This document shows, piece after piece, positions 45,670 through 55,834 of a DNA stretch of 64,000 nucleotides. Each line of letters begins with the position of its first letter. Positions within the stretch are counted from its first letter, which is position 1. This stretch comes from Halichoerus grypus. Its lineage: Eukaryota > Chordata > Mammalia > Carnivora > Phocidae. The stretch covers positions 53,575,530 through 53,639,529 of the forward strand of contig NC_135721.1 in the NCBI RefSeq assembly GCF_964656455.1. Direction: 5' to 3'. Below the pieces are notes generated by a model, which did no database searches, was not told the DNA's origin, and worked only from the letters and a program-made list of their open reading frames with translations. Position numbers and translations under genes: made by a program.

Positions 45670-46879
45670 ACAAAGAACTTTAAAATAAGCAAAGAATATA
45701 AGAAGGAAAAAAGGAAAAAGAAGAACCTTTCTTCCCCAGAATCAAATAAAGGGGGCATGATATAGTAATCTAAGGGCCTTTGAAAATCACATCTGAAAGC
45801 CTGGTACCTGGACGGGTGACGCATGATGAATATTGCACTGAAACCTATGGCCTGAACCACCATAAAAAGAAACAGTGTATATATTATAAATCTTTCTCTT
45901 GACAATCTATAGACAGAGAGAGGTCATTAGAGTGAATAATCAATTCCATAAAAATGAGTATATGCAAACTTCCATTCAAAATAGAAATACCTTATTTTAC
46001 TTGACTCTACCTATTACTGTTTTATAACGTGAGGAGCTTTGCTAATTTTTTTCTCTCAGGTGTTTCTTTGTTGTTTTAAAAAATCTTTGGCAAAATAATT
46101 CAAAGCATATGGGAAGCAGTGCTGAGCCATGGAATGTACACAGAAGTAAAGGTGAAGTGTGATTGTCAATCCCCATCAGGGACTTACAGGGTAACTTAGA
46201 GAACCATAGCCCATGGTGGTCGCCCCTGGGTCTGTGTGTCCCAAGCTGTGAGGGGGCTGGCTGAACTCATTGCTGTCATTACTTTTAGCTTTAACATTCT
46301 GTGGTTCATTTGCTTATCTTGCATTATAAAACCTGTCTGGAAGCTTTAGCATGAGTGAGGTAGGAAACAGCTGTTAGATCATAAGAACAAATTTTAGTTA
46401 AAAAATGTGAATTTTTTTCCTCTGAAAATCCTTTTCTGGCTTCAATTACCAGCACACATACTTGCTAAGAAATCAAATTTGTCAATTCTTATTTCCAATC
46501 ACTAGCAGGGCATTATATTTTCAAAATGCCATTTGTGATCATTCCCCCGCAGTATGGTGAAGCATCAGAGTTGAATGTCAGCCTAGGCTTTCTTCTCTTA
46601 GCCCTCATGTCTTAGTCATTTAAAGAACAATGTTTTTGAGTAACAGAGTTACTCTTTCCTTCTGATTTCTTTTTCTTACAAAATTCAGTTTCCTGGGTGG
46701 CTTCTAGGGGGAAAATTCAATCATGAGATGTACTGTAGAAGAGGGCACCATGCTACTTTTAATATTAGCCCCTTTTAATTTGGGTAAGGTCATCGAAGTT
46801 TTCTGATTTTTGCCTAGGGAGAACTTTCCCCTTATTTTGTAATTGATTTTGTCCCCTTTTTCATTTATTTCCCTGTCTC
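45670..46879. other. Unique DNA, no gene
   Basis: No gene. Repeat-free and increasingly mixed in composition toward 46.5 kb. Confidence 0.4.
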
Positions 46880-47820
46880 CTCGTTGTAGCATCTTCTCCC
46901 CAGAGTCTCAAGTTAGAAGTTTTCCCTTTTGTGAAACCATGACAGGTGCCTAATTGAATGATGAATGTCCCTTTATTACTCTGTAATTGAACTGCCAGCT
47001 TTTTGATTGGTTTGTAGAGATGCTCCCCCCCCCCATCAGGCACTGCAGGGGGCTTGGTAGTTGGCAGTCTGGTCCTACACTCCATCTGTCTAATCCCATC
47101 TAGCCCCCACTTGCTTTTTGGGGGTGGTGATAGAGGTAGGGAGTGGGGGGAGGGGAGTCATAATAAATTATGCTAATTTGATGTGGCTCTGACAATGAGA
47201 AGATCGCGTTGTTCTATGCATCTTGGGGGTAAATGCTTCAAGACATTTTGTCGTCATGGGTGCCTAGCCTGACAGGATCACGATGAAGATTAATGGGCCT
47301 CACCTGAGTGACAGAACAGGGGATTGTGGGGAAGAGAGGGTCATTCATCATACTCTGACAGGTGTCATTCAATCCGACAGCAGCTCCACCGTCACCAGGC
47401 TAGCAGTTCCATTTTTCTGCCAGTTAAGCAAGGAGTTTAATAACATCCCCAGAATTAAAACTCATTCTTTGTAGCAGGTCTGACAGCTGAAAATAAGAAA
47501 ATCAATTCTTCACATGTTATAGCACAGTTAACTGACTGGGGCTTTGACTCTAATTTAGTCTTTGGGCTGCATTTCAAGCAAAGAGCTTTTTGTAAGACAT
47601 CATCTATTAAAATTTATCCACAGTGCTAACTTTGGTGGTGGTGTTATTGTGGGCGCATTAAAGATTCAGGCTTTCATAGCCAGTGTCCTTTTACTCACTG
47701 CGTGCTGAAATGTATCCCCACATTAGCTGGGTCTCTTCTGCTTCATCCTCATTAGCAATGTTTACTGCTTCTCTCTTCATTAATATTGATCCCCTCCCCA
47801 ATTACCAGCAACAACAAGAC
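46880..47820. promoter_or_regulatory. Candidate conserved enhancer rich in TGACAG (MEIS/TGIF-type) words
   Basis: About 0.9 kb without any recognised repeat. TGACAG occurs at 47270, 47309, 47356 and 47481, and TGACAA at 47190. The copy at 47356-47367 is TGACAGGTGTCA, with facing TGACA/TGTCA half-sites around a CAGGTG E-box. A CACCTG E-box is at 47301, an ATGCTAATTTG POU-like word at 47170-47180, and homeodomain-type ATTA cores are frequent. MEIS/PKNOX/TGIF proteins bind TGACAG/TGTCA (known); that this DNA is an enhancer is inference. Frames here lack domains. A G-rich tract at 47119-47155 and a C-run at 47026 lie inside. Confidence 0.35.
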
Positions 47821-47984
47821 AGACACTAATTTGAAACATTTGGTATCATTAAATTGTTTGGATTTCAGGTTTCAGGGATCTTGAAAAGCAGAGAAGGTGG
47901 TTCAAAGATAAGAAAGGGTGTTACACTTTGGGGCTGTAGGGTTGACCTGATGAATGATGACACTCACCAACCTAGAGTACAGCA

Positions 47985-48245
47985 GACTGCAAAACATGGC
48001 TCAGGATTCCTTTTGTCCCTCTTCTGCTCCTGGAGGAGGAGTCTGTCCACCTCCATGAATCTTGGCTGCCTAAGCCTGTCACTGGTTTTGACCAATGGAA
48101 TATAGTGATGCTTTGTAACTTTGGAGGGAGGGGCTCAAGAGATCTACATCTTCTTTCACTCATTGTGAAAGTTATCCACTGTGTAAGATGTCAGTTCACC
48201 ATGCTGTGAGGAAGCCCAAGCTAGCTACAAGGAGAAGTGCCCTAC
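47985..48245 (+). repeat. Probable MLT1-like (ERVL-MaLR) LTR fragment
   Basis: 'gactgcaaaacatggctcag', 'ttttgaccaatggaatatag', 'tgatgctttgtaactttgg' and 'caccatgctgtgaggaagcc' follow the middle of MLT1-type LTRs. Neither LTR end is clear. A better-ended relative is at 62930-63347. Confidence 0.55.
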
Positions 48246-48249
48246 TGAG

Positions 48250-49350
48250 CCCTGTTGTGTAATTGGCTTAAGAGGACTTGTCACATTTATTTCTATGCTC
48301 CTTAGTTCCATCATTTCCATTTTATCCAGCTAGGGTCAAAGAAGGCACCTATGAAAAATAAATTCTGAAATTGGGTATTTAATCCATGGCATAATGCTAA
48401 GTACGATTAAAGGGTTGTGAATTATATACAGTGATTAAGTTAACCAGATTACTGATCAACTTCACAGGGTGCCATATACACAAAGTACATATAGATAAGA
48501 TAATTATTTTCTTGTGAATCATCTAATTTGGTTCTCAACAGTAATTAGATTAGCTGAAGAAATTGGTCAAATAATCTATTAGGTCATCAAAACAGAAAAA
48601 ATAGCATATCTCTGTTGCTTTCAAGGAGCCAGACACCATAACTGCAATGCTTTAGATTTCTGAGTAATAATCTTGAAAAGAACTGGGACAAAAATGTGGT
48701 GTGAGGATAGATATCTGTTTAAAGAGAAATTCTATAAAGACACATTCTAAAAGCACATAGAGGGCATGCAATAGCTGTTTTGAATTTTCCAAATTCACAT
48801 ACCATGCCTATTTACTATAGCAGAAGAACATCTGAAGCTTGGGAAGAGGAGATGAATTTAGGGAGCAGTAGCATTTTGAGAAAGATCTTAAGCCCATAGT
48901 TAATTCTAGGGAAAGAAACAAAACTGAAGATCACTGTGGCAATTTTTACTGTAATAATTTGCACAATAGAACCTTTTTCTTTCCTTAAGACTATCCTTCA
49001 AAACAAACATCTGAAATTCAGAAGATACAGTGTCTTTGAAACCAATAAAAATTACTTGACTGAGGAGTTAGAATGACGCCACTATGGCTGAGGCCACATT
49101 TGCTATACTGTTGCTGTGACCTTAAGTGGACTGTCTGCATTGGCATTGCCTTCTTAAAAATTCCCACTGTCCTTAATTTCAAATTGCCCCCAAAACTCAT
49201 ATACCTGTTCAGAGTCAGTATCTCTCAATCACCATACATGTACAGTCTAACTAGGTGATTTGAAAGTATCTCCTTAAGCATCTGCCATAATTTTTTTTTT
49301 CCTATTTCAGGTTTTGCTCCTCCATTTCAACACTGATATCATAAAGGAGC
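48250..49350. other. Unique AT-rich DNA
   Basis: No gene or named repeat. Overlapping opposite-strand frames at 49018-49258 have no domain. Confidence 0.4.
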
Positions 49351-49355
49351 CCCAA

Positions 49356-49518
49356 CCTAGTATTAAATAACTAATAATAGTATTAATACTAATATTATTA
49401 GTATTATTATTAATTAATAATACTAATTAATACTAATATTATTAGTATTATTATTAATACTAATAATAGTATTAATTATTAAATAGTAATAATTAAACCC
49501 CACACCTAGTATTAAATA
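49356..49518. repeat. AT-rich palindromic array (TAATA/TATTA)
   Basis: About 135 bp of only A, T and occasional C or G, framed by direct repeats CCTAGTATTAAATA at 49356-49369 and 49505-49518. A 23 bp hairpin unit (TAATACTAAT, ATT loop, ATTAGTATTA) occurs perfectly at 49384-49406 and 49428-49450, a 44 bp period. Larger inverted arrangements nest around it. Confidence 0.8.
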
Positions 49519-49519
49519 G

Positions 49520-49980
49520 TGGATTCCATAAGGTTCATTATGTCCTTCCACTGGGCCTGAAAACCAAGAATTAATTACAAAAACAAACTTTGTCACCTAG
49601 AATGATAAGTTCTTTTTAGAACATCTGGGTTGATGCTCCAATGCAAAGTATACTATATTAATTAATAGCTCATAAGCTAGCAGAGAGCCTGGCACATAAC
49701 AAGTGCTCAAGAAATAATGGTAAATAAATATTAACAAGCCAATCCATAATTATCATCTGCTTACTGCCTATTGCAGGTACGAGTTTACATAATATGAAAC
49801 AGGCACGTTTGCTAACTTCTAAAGATGTAGTTGAGACTAGCAAGGCAGTTTTGCATATGGACCAGCCATATCTGTGAGATAGAAAGATTAGTCCGTTAAA
49901 ATCCACTGCTCTGAATCTATGAATTTCTTCGATTACAATGAAGTAGCAGACTCTACCATCCAAATGATATTTTGGAGGTA
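49520..49980. other. Unique AT-rich DNA
   Basis: No gene. 'gagcctggcacataacaagt' at about 49685 may be a stray MIR or L2 end. Confidence 0.4.
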
Positions 49981-49984
49981 GAAC

Positions 49985-50600
49985 TTTGGATTAAGAGTCA
50001 GAAGACTTGGATTCTAGTTGTGTAGGCTCTGCTGCTTAGGAGGTAACTTTGAGCAAGTCACCTCACATGTCTAAACACCAATTTTCTTACTTATAAAACT
50101 GAATTATGGGCACCTGGGTAGCTCAGTCAGTTGAGCATCCGACTCTTGATCTCAGCTCAGGTCTTGATCTCAGGGTCGTGAGTTCAAACTCTGCATTGGG
50201 CTCTACCCTGGGCATGGAGCCTACTTATGTGGAACATAAGAAATGGCACACAGGATCATAGGGGAAGGGAAGGAAAACTGAGAAGAAATCAGAGAGGGAG
50301 ACAAACAATGAGAGACTCTTAACTATAGGAAACAAACTGAGGGTTGCTGGAGGGGAGGTGGGTGGGGGGATGGGGTACTGGGTGATGGGCATTAAGGAGG
50401 GCACGTGATGTAATGAGCACTGGGTGTTATATGCCACTGATGAATAACTGAACTCTGTATCTGAAACTAATGGTATACTATATTTTGGCTAATTGAATTT
50501 AAATAAAGCAAAACAAAACAAAAAAGCAACTGAATTAATTTCTAGTCCTCCTGCCTAACATTGGTTTTATGAAGACCGTCTTAGATGATGTATATTAAAA
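49985..50600 (+). repeat. MIR SINE relic split by a SINEC-L1 insertion
   Basis: Left half 49985-50106: 'cttggattctagttgtgtag', 'ttgagcaagtcacctcacat', 'ccaattttcttacttataaa'. Right half about 50531-50600: 'ctagtcctcctgcctaac', 'ttatgaagaccgtcttagat'. The two join in MIR order when 50107-50537 is ignored. Confidence 0.65.
50097..50537 (+). mobile_element. SINEC-L1 chimeric retroposon in one target-site duplication
   Basis: An older-type SINEC body starts 'gggcacctgggtagctcag' (50108) and runs to 'catggagcctactta' (about 50224), where its A-tail should begin. Instead the sequence passes directly into an L1 3' UTR ('tgtggaacataagaaatgg', 'gactcttaactataggaaac', 'gagcactgggtgttatatgc') and ends in the L1's own A-rich tail. 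AACTGAATTA occurs at 50097-50106 and 50528-50537 and flanks both parts together. The simplest reading is one insertion of a chimera made by template switching. A frame on the minus strand (50225-50437) is L1 UTR noise. Confidence 0.8.
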
Positions 50601-50604
50601 CAGC

Positions 50605-51225
50605 CAAATCTTAAGTTAACCCTATGTCCACTACACTCACCATCTTGCTGTCCCTAAGCCAGTAAGTTGAAACTTATTTAAATATTCTTATATTGTGACT
50701 TTAACTCCAAACATTATGTGTTTAAAAACCTTTCAGATAGTCATCTAGTAGCTTCTGAGTTATATAAGTAGTTATATCAAGCCTGTTTTCTTCTCTAGTC
50801 CACACAAGATTTCTGCATGAACACCTATTCCATGGTATCTTTACATATGGCACAAATGCTTCTCAACAGTAGAAAATAAAATGTATATGTGGGTTTTGTA
50901 AATGATAAAGCACAATGTTTATGGAGGAAGGAAGTCATTAGTTCTTGGGAACAGAAGATGAAGAAGAAGAAAATGGAAGAAGAATGACAAAAAGAAAGAA
51001 GAAATGAGAACAGGCACATCATCACCAAAGGTGAAGGTTGCATGAAATCAGATGGTTTTGAGCCAAACTCAATACCTGGGATAACAAATGTGCATGCTAA
51101 AAGCACAAGAGCCCTGATGGCCTTCTTTTTGCTGGGTCGAAGAGGGAAAATAACTACCCACCATAAAGATCCAAACAGGCGAGTAGCAGTGGCATGACAG
51201 CTTCTACTTTGTAGCATGACATGTC
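50605..51225. other. Unique DNA, overlapped by the longest non-repetitive frame
   Basis: No gene supported. A 195-codon minus-strand open frame spans 50825-51412. It is rich in F, S and L, has no known domain that I recognise, and runs through a simple GAA-rich patch (50955-51005). Confidence 0.4.
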
Positions 51226-51229
51226 GTTT

Positions 51230-51830
51230 CCACTCAGGGAAAAGCTCTAGCCAGAGGAGCAGCATTCCAGTGGGTGGGTCTGATGTCAGGGAGGTGGATT
51301 CCATCCGACTTACAGCTGCACCAAAGGCTGACTTTGGCAGCAATTCCTGGGCTATAATTTTATAAACAGTCTTTTCTTTCCAGACTTCCAATGTGAATTT
51401 AGACCTCAGCACAGATTCCGCCTCACATCTTTATTTTGTGTCATCACATTCTAATCCGATGACAAACAGTTGGTTTGAGATTTCAGTATATTACTATATT
51501 AGTGCAATTTATGTCCTGTGTGGAAGTTGATGATGTGTAAAGGCTATATTGTGGACTCGCCTGGATTCTAATCCAGCACCTAAAAGGATAGCATTGCTGT
51601 GGTGGATCACAGTGGCACTTTGTCATGAAACCAAATGGTGAGTGTGTGGTGCTGGTGCCAATAGACCTTGGCAGCAATATTAATTACATTTCCCCCCAAA
51701 TGGGCCAAAGCTCTGCAATTTACCTTTGAACAATCATTATTATAATTTAGCGTATCATTGTACCATTTCTGCTTGACATTGTTTATAGGAATATTGTTTT
51801 AAAATATATACTTTAACTTAAATAAGTAAG
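51230..51830. promoter_or_regulatory. Second candidate conserved non-coding element
   Basis: Repeat-free, balanced composition. Words include CAGCTG at 51313, CTTTGAA (TCF/LEF-type) at 51724 overlapping AACAAT (SOX-type) at 51729, TAATTA at 51681 and ATTGTTTATAG (SOX/FOX-like) at about 51779. It lies 4 kb from the TGACAG-rich block, with only repeats and AT-rich DNA between. Function is inference; the test is conservation and epigenomic marks. Confidence 0.3.
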
Positions 51831-51834
51831 CTAC

Positions 51835-52935
51835 CTAGAATGGACTGGATCCAGCTGAGGAAGGGAGAGGATAACTACCTAGGTGACTCATAGGGCTGCC
51901 ACTGCCTAGCCAACTTGACAGTGGCTTGATTCTCCCTGCTTAGTAAGAGATGTGATGCTGGATGGGAAACCAGTTAGCCAAGTACATTCTCACTCCAAGT
52001 CTCTTTCAGTCATTTTATTAAAAGAAATTTCCACAACTTGAAAGCAGTGCAGTCTTCTAGCACATCTCAGAAGAAGTAGACCTGAAATAGATGAGCTCAA
52101 GAAGAATAGAAAGTAAATCAATTTCCATTTTCACAAGCCTGAGTCTGCTCATTTTCAGAGAGGACAAATCATGCAGAAAATAGTGCCAAATTACTCATGG
52201 TTTAATGACAATTTCACAGAAAAGGCAACTGATCTCCCATGTTGTTATGCTCAGGACTATGTCTGGATAGAGGTGCTTTAGCCCTGGATTGGGCCATCAG
52301 GGCAAAGACTCAATGCCTCAGGGACCAAAGTCTCACTCCTTTCTTCCTGCCATGGCATGTTGATGTAAACAAGATGCTCTCCCCTCAGCAGCCGCGGAGT
52401 TCCTCTGCAGCGCTGCATGGGTTTGTCATGTCTCCTTGTGGCTGGCCTTTTATCCTTGCTGAGATAAAAAGAGATCAAACAATGTCATGTGGTATTACAT
52501 AAAGTAAATTCTTGGCATACTCAACTATTCACATGGTACCCTCTGGTTTACAAATTTCTTTTGCTAGATCAACAATTTTGATTTTTCAAACCATGTTCAT
52601 TTTTCAAGGTGTGATTATATGGGGCTGGGGAGGGACTGTTTATTAATTTTGTTGCACTATTTTAAGACTTTTGAAAGAAAAAGAGAGGCTGATTAAGCCT
52701 TTAGTCATGAGACTCAACCTCAGTTTCTCATAATGTTTAATAGGCAGATGTTGACTTATTAGGCTATTTTTTCCTTGTTATTTAGGATATGAAGTCAGTG
52801 GAATATCATCAGATGAAGTATGGGATAATAGTACATTTTCTACAAGTATATATCAGTTTTTCTATCTGATCTGGCTTGCCTTTATAAAGATTTCCTATTT
52901 TCTCCACTAGAAGAAAGTTGGCTTGCAAAGCTCTA
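51835..52935. other. Unique DNA, no gene
   Basis: No gene. The plus and minus frames at 52239-52502 overlap each other and have no recognised domain. Confidence 0.4.
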
Positions 52936-52938
52936 AAC

Positions 52939-53238
52939 CAGCATTGTCCAAGAAAGATGTAACATGAGCCATATAGATAATTTTACATTTTCTATTAGCC
53001 ACAATAAAAAAAAGTAATGAGAGTGAAAATAATTTTAATATTTTATTTAACTCAGTACATCTAAGATATTATTTTAATATGTACAAAATCATATAAAACA
53101 TTACTGAGATATTACACATTCATTTTTTCATACTGTCTTAGAAATCCAGTATGTACAAAACATCTCAATTTGGACTAGCTACATTTCAAGTGCTCAATAG
53201 CCAGATGTGGTTAGTGGCTACCATATTAGATAGCATAG
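52939..53238 (+). repeat. hAT-like MITE, long form
   Basis: Left end CAGCATTGTCCAAGAAAG, interior 'aacatgagccatatag', 'tcaatttggactagctacat', 'ttcaagtgctcaatagccag', right end 'accatattagatagcatag'. This is the roughly 300 bp form of the 'gtccaatag' MITE, substantially decayed. Confidence 0.7.
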
Positions 53239-53264
53239 ATCTAGACCCCATATGATTACCCTAA

Positions 53265-53270
53265 CAGTTT

Positions 53271-53349
<79 letters not shown>

Positions 53350-53424
53350 CTTTCTTTCTTCTCTTTCTTCCTTTCTTTCTTTCCTTCCTTCCTTCCTTCT
53401 TTTTTCTTTTTTTTTCTTTTCTTT

Positions 53425-53468
<44 letters not shown>

Positions 53469-53469
53469 T

Positions 53470-53517
<48 letters not shown>

Positions 53518-53597
53518 TTTCTTTCTTTCTTCTTTCTTTCTTTCTTTCCCCCTTCCTTCCTTCCTTCTTTCCTTTCCTTCCTTTCTCTCTCTTTATT

Positions 53598-53637
<40 letters not shown>

Positions 53638-53640
53638 TCA
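53265..53640. repeat. Expanded (TTTC)n tract, about 370 bp
   Basis: Nearly pure pyrimidine TTTC repeat with TTCC, TTTTTC and CCC interruptions. It occupies the position of the A-tail of the antisense SINEC that follows, so it likely arose by expansion of that tail. As (GAAA)n on the other strand it is a purine tract of the kind that forms triplex DNA. Very long S/F/L or K/E/R frames across it are artefacts. Confidence 0.9.
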
Positions 53641-53798
53641 GAGAGTGAGCATGAGCCGGAGGAGGGGCAGAGGGAGAGGAAGAGAATCTCAAGCAGACTC
53701 CCTGCTGAGCTCAGAGCCCAACTTGGGGCTTGATCGCACGACCTTGAGATCATGACCTGAGCCGAAATCAAGAGCCAGATGCTTAATTGACTGAGCTA
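53641..53798 (-). mobile_element. Older SINEC (Can-SINE), head-truncated, with expanded tail
   Basis: Antisense body: 'gcttgatcgcacgaccttga', 'gatcatgacctgagccgaaa', 'cttaattgactgagctacc'. It lacks the terminal 'caggcgcccc', so the SINE head is missing about ten bases. Possible imperfect duplication AACAGTTTTC/AATAATTTTC. Its tail is the TTTC tract at 53265-53640. Confidence 0.85.
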
Positions 53799-53809
53799 CC
53801 AATAATTTT

Positions 53810-54515
53810 CAAAGTGTGTTTGTAATACTAACATGTGTCTCTAAGATTTGGGAGTATTCAGAAACAATCTATTCTATAAGTGCTGTAGATTTTATCTGAA
53901 CACTTACAATTTCTCAAGGCATAAAATAAGTGTATATGAAGCTATTTGCCATCAAGAGTCCTCCTTAGTCACCTTTTTTCAGCAACAAAGATGCCAGTAT
54001 CCCCTAGTGAAACTGTAAATATTAGACCATTATTCCCCATGACACATGATAGAAATGTGTACCAAACAAGGGGAAAAATATGTGTACCAAACAAAAAAAA
54101 CCCAAACAATTGCAAAAATACTTTTTATTACTTCAGTCAAAATCATACTATTTTCTTAACTAAACAAAGTCACATGATAAATAAGCTCCAGATCAAATTT
54201 CAGGCTGTTAGAGATCCCTTGGCTTAGAAAAATTCTAGAGGCAGAAAAGTAAGGAGATGCTGATGGGGACTTGAGGTGGAACACTACTTGTGTGCATGGA
54301 AATAAATGCTCATTCGAGTTGCAGTTGAAATGTGAGGTGAGCCTATCCCACTCAGGGACAATGATACCCCACATTAAGTCCACTCTGTCTTTGACTCTTC
54401 AGAAAGACTTGAGACAAATACCTGCTGTAGCTGGTCATATTCGTTATCTTCCTGCTCATTCTAGGATTTCCATACTCTCAGCCAAGTAGTTAGTTGGCTT
54501 TTTGGAGGTCTCTTA
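53810..54515. other. Unique DNA, no gene
   Basis: No gene. Short frames on both strands overlap at 53946-54489. Confidence 0.4.
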
Positions 54516-54519
54516 TCTT

Positions 54520-55060
54520 CCTCTCTGAGGGGTCTAGCCCTTGGTTGCCTTACCTTTGTCAGGTTGTAATTGCTTCAATTGCCCTTTTACTCTTCTTTCA
54601 GTCTTGACAGTACAAGAGGTACCCTGTGAGTCTTCCAAACTCCATATACATTCCTCACTGCCCATATTATGAAGCAGCAACACCAGCTCCTCATGATGAA
54701 TCCAGTCAATTACTCTTGTCATTATGGCAAACCCTTTCATTGCCTGCTGGTTCACCAATATGAGGAGCCCAACATGACTAGGCAGTAATCATAGCTTTAG
54801 GTTTACAGAACTCCTTACTGTGTCCTCACATGAAAACATTCCTCACACTCCTACCCACCCCCTACTGGGACCCAGAACCTCTAATTTGATAAAATCTCAA
54901 GTGATGGTGATGGGACACACAAATTCTGTAGATGGATCACCAAGAGATTGTGCACCTCTGTATTCTAGCTACTGTGGCACAGTACCATGTATCAGATATA
55001 GGGTTTTTACATTCACTACATCCTGAAGCATAGCACCCTAACCCTGTAGGTTGGGAATCC
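54520..55060 (-). pseudogene. ERVL-type endogenous retrovirus fragment, dUTPase region
   Basis: Decayed internal sequence of an ERVL-group element in reverse orientation. A 74-codon open frame (54534-54758, minus) reads with an NQQAMKG-type start, an EELVLLLHN-type core and a terminal GQLKQLQPD stretch, the order of the dUTPase segment that ERVL elements carry after integrase. Upstream (54759-55060) the frames are broken by stops. No LTR or gag/pol remainder is attached, so it is a non-functional fragment. I infer the family from pattern recall only. Confidence 0.5.
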
Positions 55061-55064
55061 TGGG

Positions 55065-55315
55065 CTGGCATCCTAGTGGAATTTTTTTTCCCTAGTGGAA
55101 ATTTTAATAGGACATTCCAATATTCTATAAAGCCAACTGCTTCCAGCTGATGCCATATATGGCAGCTCCAATGGCTCCTATGCTCCCATGCTCATGTGCT
55201 CATTATTGCATCTTCTTTATTGAATAATGACAAGCATTGATCAAATACCCAAAATCATTGTTTTGGTTAGTGAATGAAGATGTATGCTGCTTAAAGAGCT
55301 TTCACTATGAGACTG
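55065..55315. other. Unique DNA, no gene
   Basis: Nothing supportable; possibly more decayed ERV sequence. Confidence 0.3.
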
Positions 55316-55319
55316 TGAC

Positions 55320-55830
55320 TATCAGTGTGATCAAGAAGGCTTTCCTGAGGAGGTGATAATCAAGCTACCATTTGGAAAGGTGTTTATAAGTTAAGTAGGT
55401 GAAGAAGAGTAGAACAGTGGTCTAGACAGAGGGAAAAGAATGTAAAAGCATTGCAGGCCCATGAAAATGAAAGAAGGTCTTCTGATTTTGAGTAGTATTT
55501 GGGGGTGGATTGTATGAGAAAAGAATGGAGAGAGAGGAGGCAGACCATGAAAGGGCCTTAGAGGTCAAATGAAGGAATTTTTGATTTATCTTAAGTGGAA
55601 TGGAAATCCATTGAGGCACAGTGTGTATGAGGGCTTGTGTGTATGAAGTAGGAGGTGGGGATAGAGAGAATCAACTTTGCAAATCATCTTTACAAAGCCC
55701 ACCCTGGCTGTGTATGGAGAAGACATCAGAAGGGGCCAGAGAGAGAATACAAGTGGATCCATTAGGAGGCCACTGAGTGTCCAGGTGGGAGCTGATGGTA
55801 GCTGGGCTTATAGGAAGCTTTCAATAATTA
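55320..55830 (+). repeat. Ancient mammal-wide repeat, family not named
   Basis: Reads 'aaggctttcctgaggaggtg', 'gaccatgaaagggccttaga', 'atggaaatccattgaggc', 'gccaccctggctgtgtatgg'-like and 'ggaggccactgagtgtccag'. The order matches a common old interspersed repeat whose 5' part appears at 28.6 and 63.8 kb. Confidence 0.55.
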
Positions 55831-55834
55831 TAGT

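Noticed and set aside
50825..51412. 195-codon minus-strand open frame, the longest outside repeats.
   Set aside because: No recognisable domain, compositionally F/S/L-rich, crosses a GAA-rich patch and lacks any other gene signal. Some long frames are expected by chance in 64 kb on six frames.
53252..53771. Long open frames (up to 171 codons) on both strands.
   Set aside because: They are translations of the TTTC/GAAA tract (poly S/F/L or K/E/R) running into a SINEC. No gene.
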